From the NCBI GenBank assembly GCA_026988355.1, contig JALSLK010000069.1, positions 1 to 48,104 on the forward strand: a DNA stretch of 48,104 nucleotides, written 5' to 3'. The translations under genes and the position numbers were made by a program. This stretch comes from Flavobacteriaceae bacterium. GTDB taxonomy: Bacteria > Bacteroidota > Bacteroidia > Flavobacteriales > Flavobacteriaceae. The notes under the pieces are model-generated. The model was not told the origin of the DNA, did not search any database, and saw only the letters and a list, made by a program, of their open reading frames with translations. Shown piece by piece: positions 19,428 through 28,061 of this stretch. Position 1 is the first letter of the stretch. Every line of letters starts with the position of its first letter.

Positions 19428-20602
19428 AAATTGCCTTTTAAATATTTGAGATTACTTAATAGTACTGCAAAGATAATACAACTTATTAGAGTATATGTCC
19501 CTGTTCCTTTAAAAAAATTGAATGTTAACATAAAAAAATTAGTAAAAAGTAAAAATATCAATATTGGTGCAAAATAATACTGTTTTTGTTTTACTTTATT
19601 ATATACTATCTTTTGAATTGCTCCTAATGCAATCATTACTAGTAACGAAAACCATCCAAAATCAATATACATTCCTCCAAAAAAACTAATAAACGTATAT
19701 CCTCTTGGTGCTGATTTTGATATTTTTTCTAAATCTACATTGGATATTTTATATTTATTCGTGAATTTTGGTAGTACATAAAATGTATATTTTCCTAATT
19801 GTCTTTTGTACTTATTTTGTTTGTAATATTTAACTACATAATCAAACTCAAAAACGCCATGTGTATAATATTGTCCTATCTGTAAAGCCGATAATGCCAT
19901 TTTTTTTTGTGAATTTGGTACTTCTTTATTATTCATAAACCTAACAATCTTTTCTTTTGGCTTTAAAAAATCATTATAAATCGCCTTTTCTATTAAATAT
20001 TTATATGGATTTTCATTTTTTGGACCTTCTCTTTTCATTAATATTTTAGTGGAAATAAAAAATAACATTCCGATTGCTGTAATAAAAAATAAGATGTTTC
20101 TTTTTGTGAATTTTATGCTATTTGTTATTAGTACTATTATTATAAAGAATACAAACGTTTGTAAAAATGGACTTCTTGATCCTCTTAAAACTGCCTCTAC
20201 TAGCGGTAAAATAAATAATAATGCTGCTATTATTATTAGTCTTTTATTGGTTATTTTTTGAAATAGCAGTAACAATAATGGTACAAAAAACAAGGTTTTA
20301 AATATACTTGCTAAAATTAAAAATACACCATGCGAGCCTTTTATTGCTAACATTCTATTTTGATGAATGGTATTTGAAAATCGCAATCCTCGATAATAAA
20401 AAAGATCGATAAATCGTATACTATAACATAGTAATACAAATACGATAATATAAACAACACATTTTATTTGTAATTTTATTGGTTTGTTTTTATTTATGGA
20501 TGGTGTGAGTATATAACCAAGTATAATAAATAGGTAGCTTAACACTATAAATACTAGCGTTTCTGTTTTCATTTTGTTTACCACATAAGCTGGTGTAAAC
20601 AA
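19424..20602 (-). CDS. Wzy-type O-antigen/capsule repeat polymerase (start uncertain, may extend to about 20701)
   Basis: The protein has about ten membrane helices and a large loop before the last ones. The loop holds YTHGVFEFDYVVKYYK (about 242-257) and FFGGMYIDFGWFSLL (about 309-323), which align with YFAHGVIEY and FWGPFYIDFGLFGVI in the polymerase at 25906-27228. Such proteins join repeat units on the outer face of the inner membrane. Only a TTG at 20602 is available as a standard start, yet the frame stays open for 33 codons upstream and encodes VFQPFFLSILGGIVVWFIV, which matches the first helix of the other polymerase (VFKPFKLVLISFLIW). No ATG, GTG or TTG precedes that helix, so a rare start such as ATT at 20701 or a damaged start is likely. 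Confidence 0.85.
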   Translation of the reverse strand: MFTPAYVVNKMKTETLVFIVLSYLFIILGYILTPSINKNKPIKLQIKCVVYIIVFVLLCYSIRFIDLFYYRGLRFSNTIHQNRMLAIKGSHGVFLILASIFKTLFFVPLLLLLFQKITNKRLIIIAALLFILPLVEAVLRGSRSPFLQTFVFFIIIVLITNSIKFTKRNILFFITAIGMLFFISTKILMKREGPKNENPYKYLIEKAIYNDFLKPKEKIVRFMNNKEVPNSQKKMALSALQIGQYYTHGVFEFDYVVKYYKQNKYKRQLGKYTFYVLPKFTNKYKISNVDLEKISKSAPRGYTFISFFGGMYIDFGWFSLLVMIALGAIQKIVYNKVKQKQYYFAPILIFLLFTNFFMLTFNFFKGTGTYTLISCIIFAVLLSNLKYLKGNL

Positions 20603-20716
20603 AAAAACGATAAACCATACTACTATTCCTCCTAAAATACTTAGAAAAAAAGGTTGAAATACAGTATCTTTATGCGTTCTATTTTTTATTATTACCGTAA
20701 TTATTTTAAAAAATTA

Positions 20717-20724
20717 TATATTTG
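20717..20724 (+). promoter_or_regulatory. Candidate -7 box of the small plus-strand gene
   Basis: TATATTTG, an exact TAnnTTTG, ends 23 bases before the ATG at 20748. Its presence supports independent transcription against the direction of the surrounding operon. Confidence 0.5.
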
Positions 20725-20747
20725 ACCTCTCAAAACTTTAAAAGTAA

Positions 20748-21089
20748 ATGATTTTTTTTAATAATAAGAACAAACTTAATTTTTTATTAGTTGGCACTCC
20801 TCTTCTTTTATTAGTTTCATTTATTATGATACAATTATTTACAGTCCAAAATCCAAAATTAGATTTAAAATCAAATAATTTTTTACCTAAACTTAAAAAG
20901 GAATATGTTTATAAAATTGAACAAACTATTAAACAGGACTCAACCTTATTGTATTTTACTGATTTTTTAGAAACTAATTTTGAACGAACTTTAGTTTTAA
21001 TTAAAAAAAATCCTTCAAAACATGAAACTATTTTAAAACAGGAATTAATTCGCTTAAAAGAAATTTTATTGCAAGAAAAAAAGAATTAA
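20748..21089 (+). CDS. Small single-pass membrane protein, unknown
   Basis: This 113-residue product has a short basic start, one strong membrane helix (about 11-31) and a mostly helical tail of about 80 residues rich in Lys, Glu and Leu that looks like a coiled coil (LIRLKEILLQEKKN at the end). The composition is that of a real protein rather than a shadow frame, and no competing minus-strand frame covers it. It lies against the operon, between the flippase and polymerase genes. It has its own -7 box, and its 3' end overlaps the flippase 3' end by 24 bases. I do not recognise the family. Confidence 0.65.
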   Translation: MIFFNNKNKLNFLLVGTPLLLLVSFIMIQLFTVQNPKLDLKSNNFLPKLKKEYVYKIEQTIKQDSTLLYFTDFLETNFERTLVLIKKNPSKHETILKQELIRLKEILLQEKKN

Positions 21090-22337
21090 TGTAGATATTA
21101 AATAAGTAATAGTAATAACAATAATAGATTTTTTAAATCGTATTTCCTTTTTATACAAATTATAATATTGAACGAGTACTGTGATATAAAAAACACTATA
21201 ATGTACAAATGCTAATAGTGATAATGTTAATTGATTTTTAAGCATATATATCACTAATAATCCTACTCCTATTAAAAGCAATAAAAATGGATTTGTTTTC
21301 TTAGCTAACCCTTCTCTATCTACAATACTCGAATTTAATGCAGATGCAATCCATAGTAGCATTTGTGCTGATAGAATAAAAAATAATATTTTATTTTCTT
21401 GATATGTTTCTCTGTAATAATTAGAAAATTGTGGCAATACGAATGGTAGTATCCAATAGACACTTATAGATATAACATAAATTCCAATAAAAAATAATGA
21501 AAAGTACTTGTCTAATATTTTGGGATTATAGGTATAAATTTTTTTAAAAAACATGATATTTACAACTTGGTGTATTACTACAACAACTGCTGCTAATCGA
21601 TAATAAAATCCATAAATACCAATTGTTGCATCATCAAAATAACGTTCTACAACAATTCTTCCTCCTACTGTAATTGCAAAAATTAATATGGATCCTAGTA
21701 ATATATGTGAACTAAATTGTAATATCTCTTTGTATTTCTTAAGAATATTCTCTTTATCTATTTTATAGAAACGATACAATCCATAAAAAATATATACAAA
21801 TGCGTATCCAAACATAATGGTACTAATAGACTCTAATATTGCTGGTATAATTTGTAATATAACTCCTATTATATAGAATAAAAGCATAAAGTATATTCCA
21901 GAATCTACTAATACTGCTTTTAAGATAGATTCTTTTGATTTTAATTTTGTAGAATAAAATTGTTGATTTGCTACCAGATAAGCAAAATTTAATGCCAAAT
22001 ATATTTTTAGATTATAAAGTGATAATCCATAATATAAGAACTGATTTATTACAAAAATAAAGAGTAACCATATTGGATGTATGTGAAATGCCTTTTCACT
22101 TTCTACATCTTTTTTTCTTAATACAAAATAAGGATATGCTCCTGACATTCCTAAACCAAAACCTGCGGATACTAACATGCCTAAACCTGCTAATGCATAT
22201 TCGATAATCCCATAATCTTGTTTTGTTAAGATATCTGCTAGCCATAATGGTACAACATACACTATTATTTTAGCGATTCCAAAAATCAATAAAAAAGGGA
22301 ATATTTTCTTTATAAATTGGAATATTTTTATATACAT
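21066..22337 (-). CDS. Wzx-type oligosaccharide flippase
   Basis: The 423-residue protein is built almost wholly of membrane helices, about twelve to fourteen, with the MATE/polysaccharide-transporter pattern. An early basic segment (FIKKIFPFLLIFGIAKII) is followed by LTKQDYGIIEYALAGLGMLVSAG (about 38-60), corresponding to the conserved first part of PF01943/PF13440 members, and later IVVERYFDDATIGIYGFYYRLA (about 226-247). It should move the undecaprenyl-linked repeat unit from the cytoplasmic to the periplasmic face for polymerisation. It starts one base after the ligase gene, and its stop is overlapped by the opposing small gene. Confidence 0.88.
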   Translation of the reverse strand: MYIKIFQFIKKIFPFLLIFGIAKIIVYVVPLWLADILTKQDYGIIEYALAGLGMLVSAGFGLGMSGAYPYFVLRKKDVESEKAFHIHPIWLLFIFVINQFLYYGLSLYNLKIYLALNFAYLVANQQFYSTKLKSKESILKAVLVDSGIYFMLLFYIIGVILQIIPAILESISTIMFGYAFVYIFYGLYRFYKIDKENILKKYKEILQFSSHILLGSILIFAITVGGRIVVERYFDDATIGIYGFYYRLAAVVVVIHQVVNIMFFKKIYTYNPKILDKYFSLFFIGIYVISISVYWILPFVLPQFSNYYRETYQENKILFFILSAQMLLWIASALNSSIVDREGLAKKTNPFLLLLIGVGLLVIYMLKNQLTLSLLAFVHYSVFYITVLVQYYNLYKKEIRFKKSIIVITITYLISTLILFFLQ

Positions 22338-22338
22338 A

Positions 22339-23553
22339 CTAGTGTCTTTTTTTTAAGAAAAAAGGAATCATAAATGAAAAAACAACCACTCCATGCTGTC
22401 TATTAAGATAGGATTCTACCATAGATGCGATGGCAAAAAAGAGCGCAAATACCAATCCAAATCCTCTTATATGAAATCCTTGTTTTAGTAACATAAATAC
22501 TAATATTAGAAACAAAAAACCTCCTAAAATTCCTGTTTTTAAAAATTCTTCTAAGTATTGATTGTGATTATTTACATCTCCTTGCATTCCAAATCTAAAC
22601 TTTACCAACTTGTATTGTTTGTCTAGTTTTTCTTGAAAATCTCCTGTTCCAACTCCAAATGGCAATGCTTTTTTTATTTCTTTTAAAGATAGGTAATCTA
22701 TTAATATTCTATGCTCTAAAGTATTCTTTGTTATTGTAAATCTGTTTTTGGTAATTATCTTTTTCATATCAAAACTTGTAGTTTTTAATAGTACTGATAT
22801 TCTATTTTTCACTATTGGTAATTGGTATGCTATACTTCCTATAATTAGACTTAGTCCTACTATTAAAATGACTTTTTTTCGTTCTTTAATTCCTTTTTTA
22901 ATCAACAAACCTATTGTGATTAGTATTAAAAATAAGAGAGCAGTTTTATTCCCTAATAATACCAACATCATTATCGAAACCAGCAACAATATTATATTAA
23001 TTAATAGATTATTTCTACTATTTATTTGTCTTAATGATTCAAGTATTGGTATTAATAAAATAAATACCAAATAAAATTGACTTATGTGTAATCTTTCGTT
23101 TAATGTAAAGTGCACAAAAGTATTTAATGTTCTTTTTTCTATTACTAGATGAATAAATAAATAATAAACAAATATTGAAAGAATTGCATATTTTAAAAAA
23201 TTTAGTAATTTATTCCAATTGTTTTTACTTAATTTTTCTACACTAATTATTGCTGGTAAAAAAAATATAGGCAACATAATTAATACTTTCCGTTTTGCTA
23301 TATCTATATTCTGTGAGTAAAACACTCCTATTAGTTGCGCAACAAAAAAGAGCACATACAATAATACTATTTTATTATTTTTTATTTGGTGCAATTTCTC
23401 TTTTATACTTTTTTTATTATCTATAAAAAAATATAAAATGAATAAAAAAATTGCAATATTACTTATAGCATAAGATAATATAAAACTAATAAACGTGATG
23501 CCTAGTAATATTAAAAAATACGTTTCTCTATTTTTTGGTAAACTAATACTCAT
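22339..23553 (-). CDS. O-antigen ligase/polymerase (WaaL-Wzy_C) family protein
   Basis: There are about eleven membrane helices and, between the eighth and ninth, a loop with the family signature: FGVGTGDFQEKLDKQYK (about 298-314) followed by NNHNQYLEEFLKTGILGGFLF (residues about 326-346, read as NHNQYLE then TGILGG). PF04932 members either ligate polysaccharide to a lipid core or other acceptor, or polymerise repeats. Because two other Wzy-like proteins exist in the locus, a ligase role is attractive but unproven. The gene overlaps the 3' end of the upstream beta-helix lipoprotein by 11 bases. Confidence 0.87.
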   Translation of the reverse strand: MSISLPKNRETYFLILLGITFISFILSYAISNIAIFLFILYFFIDNKKSIKEKLHQIKNNKIVLLYVLFFVAQLIGVFYSQNIDIAKRKVLIMLPIFFLPAIISVEKLSKNNWNKLLNFLKYAILSIFVYYLFIHLVIEKRTLNTFVHFTLNERLHISQFYLVFILLIPILESLRQINSRNNLLINIILLLVSIMMLVLLGNKTALLFLILITIGLLIKKGIKERKKVILIVGLSLIIGSIAYQLPIVKNRISVLLKTTSFDMKKIITKNRFTITKNTLEHRILIDYLSLKEIKKALPFGVGTGDFQEKLDKQYKLVKFRFGMQGDVNNHNQYLEEFLKTGILGGFLFLILVFMLLKQGFHIRGFGLVFALFFAIASMVESYLNRQHGVVVFSFMIPFFLKKRH

Positions 23554-24547
23554 TCTCTACCAATACATTAGTAAACTTATCTGTTTTTATTGGTAATTTT
23601 TTAGCATTTGAGTTAAAGTGAATATTTGAAATAAATGTTGGATTTGCTGAGATTCCTAAACCTAAATGTAAACTGTATTTTCCTTTATTTGGTTGTGTGT
23701 TAATTACCAAACTATCTATATTACTAAAATTACATTTATTTATCCAAAATCCTGTAAATTTATTTACATCCTTTTTATCTGCATCTCCTAATCCAGCAAG
23801 CCCTTTATTACTTCCGAACCCATAATTAGTAATTGTTGCTTTTTTAATATTATGATTATTACCTGTTAGATAAACAGCAGATCTTGCTACATCTGATATT
23901 TTTAATTCATCAATGGTTACATTTTCTGGATTATTATTCCAACCATGTACTTGCAATGCTGCTGCTACTTCTTTAAAATACGGATTATTGCCTCCTCCTG
24001 TATTCTTAATTTCTAGATAATTAAAATGTATGTTTTTTGCTCCAATATATATACTTACTCCTCTATTTTTTTTATGTTTAATACTTTTCGACGTATCTGT
24101 CTTAACCAATACTTCTTCAAAATTAATATTGGATGATTTTCGAATAAATAATTTATCTAAAACGGTTATTTTTCCTTTTAATTCTATTTTATTAGATGTT
24201 ATAGAGTCTTTTTCTATAACATATAATGCGCCAAAGATTGCATCTTCAAAAATAAATTTAGCATCTGTAACTCCTTTAAGATAGAAACGTATATTGTAAT
24301 GTCCTTTTGGAAATGTTATTTGTTCTCCTTTATCTGCTAGAGCAATAATAGCATTTAAGTACTTTCCATTTACTGGTTTATTTGGATATACACCATAACG
24401 TCTCGCATCTCCTTTTTTATATAAAGTATCTTTTACATATTCGGATTCTATATCTATTGTTTGTTTACTATTATCTATGGTTTCTTTCTTCTTGTCACAT
24501 GAAAATAGTAGTAAAAAAATTATTATTGCTGGAATTAATGTTTTCAT
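23543..24547 (-). CDS. Beta-helix lipoprotein of the polysaccharide locus
   Basis: I place the start at the ATG at 24547, which begins a classical lipoprotein signal (MKTLIPAIIIFLLLFSC, acylated Cys17); an ATG 36 bases upstream would add a charged extension overlapping the previous gene. After the lipobox comes a short linker and then TFPKGHYNIRFYLKGVTDAKF, a beginning typical of pectate-lyase-like right-handed beta-helices. Repeated strands follow: FEEVLVKT, IHFNYLEIKNTGGGNN, VTIDELKISDVARSAVYLTGNNHNIKKATITNYGFG in successive turns. No catalytic Asp/Lys/Arg set can be assigned. It may bind or trim the polysaccharide at the periplasmic face or on the cell surface. Confidence 0.75.
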   Translation of the reverse strand: MKTLIPAIIIFLLLFSCDKKKETIDNSKQTIDIESEYVKDTLYKKGDARRYGVYPNKPVNGKYLNAIIALADKGEQITFPKGHYNIRFYLKGVTDAKFIFEDAIFGALYVIEKDSITSNKIELKGKITVLDKLFIRKSSNINFEEVLVKTDTSKSIKHKKNRGVSIYIGAKNIHFNYLEIKNTGGGNNPYFKEVAAALQVHGWNNNPENVTIDELKISDVARSAVYLTGNNHNIKKATITNYGFGSNKGLAGLGDADKKDVNKFTGFWINKCNFSNIDSLVINTQPNKGKYSLHLGLGISANPTFISNIHFNSNAKKLPIKTDKFTNVLVENEY

Positions 24548-24569
24548 TTTAAAAATCGTTTTTATTTTT

Positions 24570-25313
24570 TTATTTTTTTTCATATACCTTATCGGCTAAA
24601 TTCAGTTCTACTTTACTTAATTTTGATTTTATTTTTTCGATATCATTTTCTATAAATCGCAAACCGCTACTTACATACATACCTTTTTTTTCTAATTTTT
24701 TAGATATAACACTACCACTTCCTACATGTATTGCATCTGCAATGGTAACATTTGGATTAAAAATACAACCAGATCCTATATATACATTATTACCTATTGT
24801 AATTTCACCATCTATACGTATTCTATCTTCTCCTTTTTCTGCATGATAGTAACCATGTGTCCACAATTGTGAATTTATTCCTGCTAATGTCGTAAAATCT
24901 CCAAAGGTAATACTTCTTGTTACATCGACATGATGACTCGTGGTTATACAAGCTAATTCTCCTAATTGTAATATGGATTCTCCATACGTGACTCCTTTTG
25001 CTCCTCTTATTATATAGTTCTTATTTCCTATTATTGCTCTTTCTTTTAAAACCAATTTAAATGGTCCTTTTAAAATATTTAAATAACCTATTCTTGATTT
25101 TATTTCTAAAATAACCTCCTCATTTTTTATTAAATTAAAATGTCCAATTTTGGAATTATCTCCTAAATTAATTTTATTTGCATAAATAAACGAAAAACCT
25201 ATCTTAACATTTTTACCAACCTTTCCTCCAAATAGCCTTAACACAAAAACCAATAAAAAACTTGGTAGTAGTAGTGTGCATAATCCTATAAATAGTAATC
25301 TAACTTTTCTCAT
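24570..25313 (-). CDS. Left-handed beta-helix (hexapeptide) acyltransferase-like protein
   Basis: An N-terminal membrane helix (residues 5-28) is followed by imperfect hexapeptide repeats. The last part is the most regular: DGEITIGNNVYIGSGCIFNP (about 169-188) and NVTIADAIHVGSGSVISKK. A TSHHVDVTR segment (about 126-134) supplies histidines in the position where LbH acetyltransferases keep their catalytic base, and WTHGYYHAEKG follows. This suggests O-acetylation or other acylation of a sugar, with the membrane anchor placing it near lipid-linked substrates. The repeats are weaker in the first half than in WcaF-type enzymes. A -7 box lies upstream, so it may begin a transcription unit that includes the beta-helix lipoprotein. 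Confidence 0.8.
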   Translation of the reverse strand: MRKVRLLFIGLCTLLLPSFLLVFVLRLFGGKVGKNVKIGFSFIYANKINLGDNSKIGHFNLIKNEEVILEIKSRIGYLNILKGPFKLVLKERAIIGNKNYIIRGAKGVTYGESILQLGELACITTSHHVDVTRSITFGDFTTLAGINSQLWTHGYYHAEKGEDRIRIDGEITIGNNVYIGSGCIFNPNVTIADAIHVGSGSVISKKLEKKGMYVSSGLRFIENDIEKIKSKLSKVELNLADKVYEKK

Positions 25314-25341
25314 TTATAAATATTTCGAAGTCTTGGGTTTA

Positions 25342-25349
25342 CAAAATTA
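25342..25349 (-). promoter_or_regulatory. Candidate -7 box inside the polysaccharide locus
   Basis: The minus strand reads TAATTTTG (TAnnTTTG), ending 28 bases before the ATG at 25313, in one of the few gaps (82 bases) of the locus. Confidence 0.45.
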
Positions 25350-25395
25350 ATTAATATCTTTAACTATTTACATGATATTTTTTGATAATTTAAAA

Positions 25396-25905
25396 CTATT
25401 CTCCATTATTTAAATTTCTATTTCTTGCACCTACAACAATTGCATTTTCAGGTACATCTTTTGTTATTACTGCTCCAGCTCCAATTAATGCATTTTTATG
25501 GATGGTAATTCCTGCTAAAATTAACGCATTTGATGCTATCCAAACGCCATCTTTAATAATAATTGGTTTTGAATAATGCTTATATGGTGGCTTTTTAGAT
25601 AAATCTAATGCTGCTGTTTCTACAATTACTCCTCTAGATAACGTAACATTATCTCCAATTATTATTTTCGATTTTGCTCCCAAACTACAATTTGGACCTA
25701 TAGCTACATTATTACCAATGCTAATATTTTTTCCATATTTAATTTCTACACTATAGTGGCAAACCGATTCTCCTGAATTTGGGACTAATGCTTTAAATCT
25801 AAAATGACTCCATACTCTAGAATGTATCCATTTGAATTTAATGATAAACAAAGAGAATAGTTTGATTGGATAAAAATTAGCTAATATTCGTATTGTTTTT
25901 TTCAT
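25396..25905 (-). CDS. WcaF/maltose-acetyltransferase-like hexapeptide acetyltransferase
   Basis: The 169-residue protein shows regular hexapeptide repeats: YGKNISIGNNVAIGPNCSLG (about 58-77), IIIGDNVTLSRGVIV, and the C-terminal block IIIKDGVWIASNALILAGITIHKNALIGAGAVITKDVPENAIVVG spread over residues 112-162. These are the signature of trimeric left-handed beta-helix acetyltransferases that use acetyl-CoA. It most likely O-acetylates a sugar of the repeat unit. The gene abuts the upstream polymerase gene with no gap. Confidence 0.9.
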   Translation of the reverse strand: MKKTIRILANFYPIKLFSLFIIKFKWIHSRVWSHFRFKALVPNSGESVCHYSVEIKYGKNISIGNNVAIGPNCSLGAKSKIIIGDNVTLSRGVIVETAALDLSKKPPYKHYSKPIIIKDGVWIASNALILAGITIHKNALIGAGAVITKDVPENAIVVGARNRNLNNGE

Positions 25906-27228
25906 TTAAACTATTTTTAAATTATTTGGAACTATTCTAAACAGTAATAATGTAATTATAAAAGCAAACAAAAAATAAGAAGAAGATCCTAATAAAAAAT
26001 TTATAAAAAATGAGGTAATAATTATAGTACATAAATAGCCGTAAAAAATTACATATTGTGTAAATCCTAATTTTGCATAACAATATACTTTTTTCACAAA
26101 TCTTCCCATAAAAAACATAATAATTACTCCAAATAAACCAAAATCAATATAAAAAGGTCCCCAAAAAGTACTATAAACAGATTTTCTAGATAATATTTCA
26201 TTTAATTCTGTAAAACTTCTTAATGGAACTCCTACTGCTTTAAAAAATTTAACAAAAACATTAAATTCATATTCTCCATAATAATATCCTGTTTTTTTAT
26301 CTAAATGATTAACCAGACGTATATATTCTATAACACCATGAGCGAAATAATGTTTTAAGCTAAAAATACCTATTAATTTGCCTTGCTCTTCTTTAGTTGC
26401 ATTATAAAATTCAGCTTTAAACGCTTCATCAAATTTTACCCATTTATTATTTTTCATTTCCATTATTCTAATGGCATGATTACCAAATCTAAACCTATCC
26501 ATTCTATCACCAACAACTTTAACCGAATATCCTATAAATAATACTACTACAAGCAATGCTGGAATTAATATCTTTTTTTTAAATAAAAATTTTGGAATTT
26601 GCACCAGTCTATATCCATATAGTTTTATTTTTAAAAAAATAATATTAAAATTCTTAAAAAAAGAAGCATACATGACAAATACCATAGTTGTTCCCAATAA
26701 GGCAAATGTAGATCTTCCTCCCATAAAATAACCTTCTATAAATGGGTACATTCCAACTAAAATAATTAAAATTAAAAAAAACTTATTTAGTATCTTAAAA
26801 TTATAAATTGCTATTGAAATTGCTATAAAAGAAAAAGGGTACATTACTGAGGCAACAATACCTATTGCTCCTCCTGACAATTCTTTTCCCATATTTTCTA
26901 ATCTTTTTTCAAAGATATTCTGTGCTGTAAAAATACCTGTTTTGAAAAAGCCAATATAAAATTTTAATAAAACTCCAATAAATCCAATAATAAATAATAT
27001 CGTTAGTAATTGCTTTATCTTAGATTTTGAAGGTTTTATTTTGTTTATATATTTTTTTATATGAATTGTTTTTAATCCTAAATAAAAAAATAATATGTAA
27101 AAAAATAATACTGTTATCGGAAATAATGCACTACCATTGTATATATATTCAACTGATATTTGCACGTAAAAAAACAACCAAATTAAAAAGGAAATTAATA
27201 CTAATTTAAACGGTTTAAATACACTCAT
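25906..27228 (-). CDS. Second Wzy-type repeat-unit polymerase
   Basis: The 440-residue integral membrane protein has about eleven helices. The first reads FKPFKLVLISFLIWLFFYV (residues 4-22). A long loop (about 240-345) carries SLKHYFAHGVIEYIRLVNHL and YYYGEYEFNVFVKFFKAVG, and FWGPFYIDFGLFGVIIMFF (about 358-376) opens the last helices. These features are shared with the polymerase at 19424-20602, so the two are paralogues or functional alternatives. It should polymerise lipid-linked units in the periplasm. It follows the dioxygenase-like gene by two bases. Confidence 0.86.
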   Translation of the reverse strand: MSVFKPFKLVLISFLIWLFFYVQISVEYIYNGSALFPITVLFFYILFFYLGLKTIHIKKYINKIKPSKSKIKQLLTILFIIGFIGVLLKFYIGFFKTGIFTAQNIFEKRLENMGKELSGGAIGIVASVMYPFSFIAISIAIYNFKILNKFFLILIILVGMYPFIEGYFMGGRSTFALLGTTMVFVMYASFFKNFNIIFLKIKLYGYRLVQIPKFLFKKKILIPALLVVVLFIGYSVKVVGDRMDRFRFGNHAIRIMEMKNNKWVKFDEAFKAEFYNATKEEQGKLIGIFSLKHYFAHGVIEYIRLVNHLDKKTGYYYGEYEFNVFVKFFKAVGVPLRSFTELNEILSRKSVYSTFWGPFYIDFGLFGVIIMFFMGRFVKKVYCYAKLGFTQYVIFYGYLCTIIITSFFINFLLGSSSYFLFAFIITLLLFRIVPNNLKIV

Positions 27229-27230
27229 AT

Positions 27231-28010
27231 TTATATCGAATATTCTACCTGAAAAATAAGTCTTGGTTTTTTAGGTGCCGTACCTTTATGATATGCAAAA
27301 GTATCTTCAAAAAAACCTTCTCCAGCTTTTCCTGTCATCACATTAATTTGATCTTTCTTAAACATTTTTCCTACTTGTTCTTCGGATAATTTTCTATTTA
27401 TTTTTTCATATATAGATTTCTTTTTATGTGTATTAGAAATTATCACATGTGGTCCACAATCTAAATCAACATCGGTAAGGTATATAAAAAATTTAACAAA
27501 TTTGTACGAATCTATATCGTAATGATATCCATAATTATGTACATAACTTTCTTTATCTTGAGGAAAAGACCACCAAGAATGTGTGCTTTTTATTTTCGGT
27601 TCTTTTCCTAAATATTTTTTTGCTATTTCTACTAATTCTGTATTGTGAGCTAATTGTTTTGCTGTATCGCAATTAACATAAATATCTTTATCTAAATACC
27701 ATAAATCTGTATGTGGTTTTTTGGGATTTTCATAATCAATATTAAATATTTTATTAGAATATTGTCCTTTATAACTTGCTTTTTTCGCATAATTAATAAG
27801 ACTTTCTTTTGCTCTTTCAGGCAATTGAAATGTTTGTGAAAATCCTATATCTTTTATATGATTTACAAAACTAGCAACATCAACAGCCATATCAATTTCA
27901 TCCATTTTTACTAGTTCTGGATTTTTTTTTACTAACGATATACCAATTTTTCTAGTAAAATTAAATCTACAAACCAGACGCATTGATTTTTCTTTTATTT
28001 TTGATATCAT
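27231..28010 (-). CDS. Phytanoyl-CoA dioxygenase-like Fe(II)/2-oxoglutarate enzyme
   Basis: The 259-residue protein has the PhyH facial triad: HYD-I-D with His163 and Asp165 in GYHYDIDSYKFVKFFIYL, and the distal His241 in FAYHKGTAPKKPR, followed by Arg250, which should bind the 2-oxoglutarate carboxylate. VDLDCGPHVIISNTHK (about 181-196) is the conserved segment between them. Members hydroxylate diverse small molecules; inside a polysaccharide locus a sugar or an amino acid side group is the likely substrate, but none can be named. It has its own -7 box and begins the next block of the locus. Confidence 0.88.
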   Translation of the reverse strand: MISKIKEKSMRLVCRFNFTRKIGISLVKKNPELVKMDEIDMAVDVASFVNHIKDIGFSQTFQLPERAKESLINYAKKASYKGQYSNKIFNIDYENPKKPHTDLWYLDKDIYVNCDTAKQLAHNTELVEIAKKYLGKEPKIKSTHSWWSFPQDKESYVHNYGYHYDIDSYKFVKFFIYLTDVDLDCGPHVIISNTHKKKSIYEKINRKLSEEQVGKMFKKDQINVMTGKAGEGFFEDTFAYHKGTAPKKPRLIFQVEYSI

Positions 28011-28032
28011 ATATAATTATAGATTATAATTT

Positions 28033-28040
28033 CAAAGTTA
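28033..28040 (-). promoter_or_regulatory. Candidate -7 box of the dioxygenase-like gene
   Basis: The minus strand reads TAACTTTG, an exact TAnnTTTG, ending 22 bases before the ATG at 28010 in a 51-base gap. It suggests that the genes from 28010 leftward form a separate transcription unit. Confidence 0.55.
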
Positions 28041-28061
28041 CTATTTTTAATAGTATTTAAC

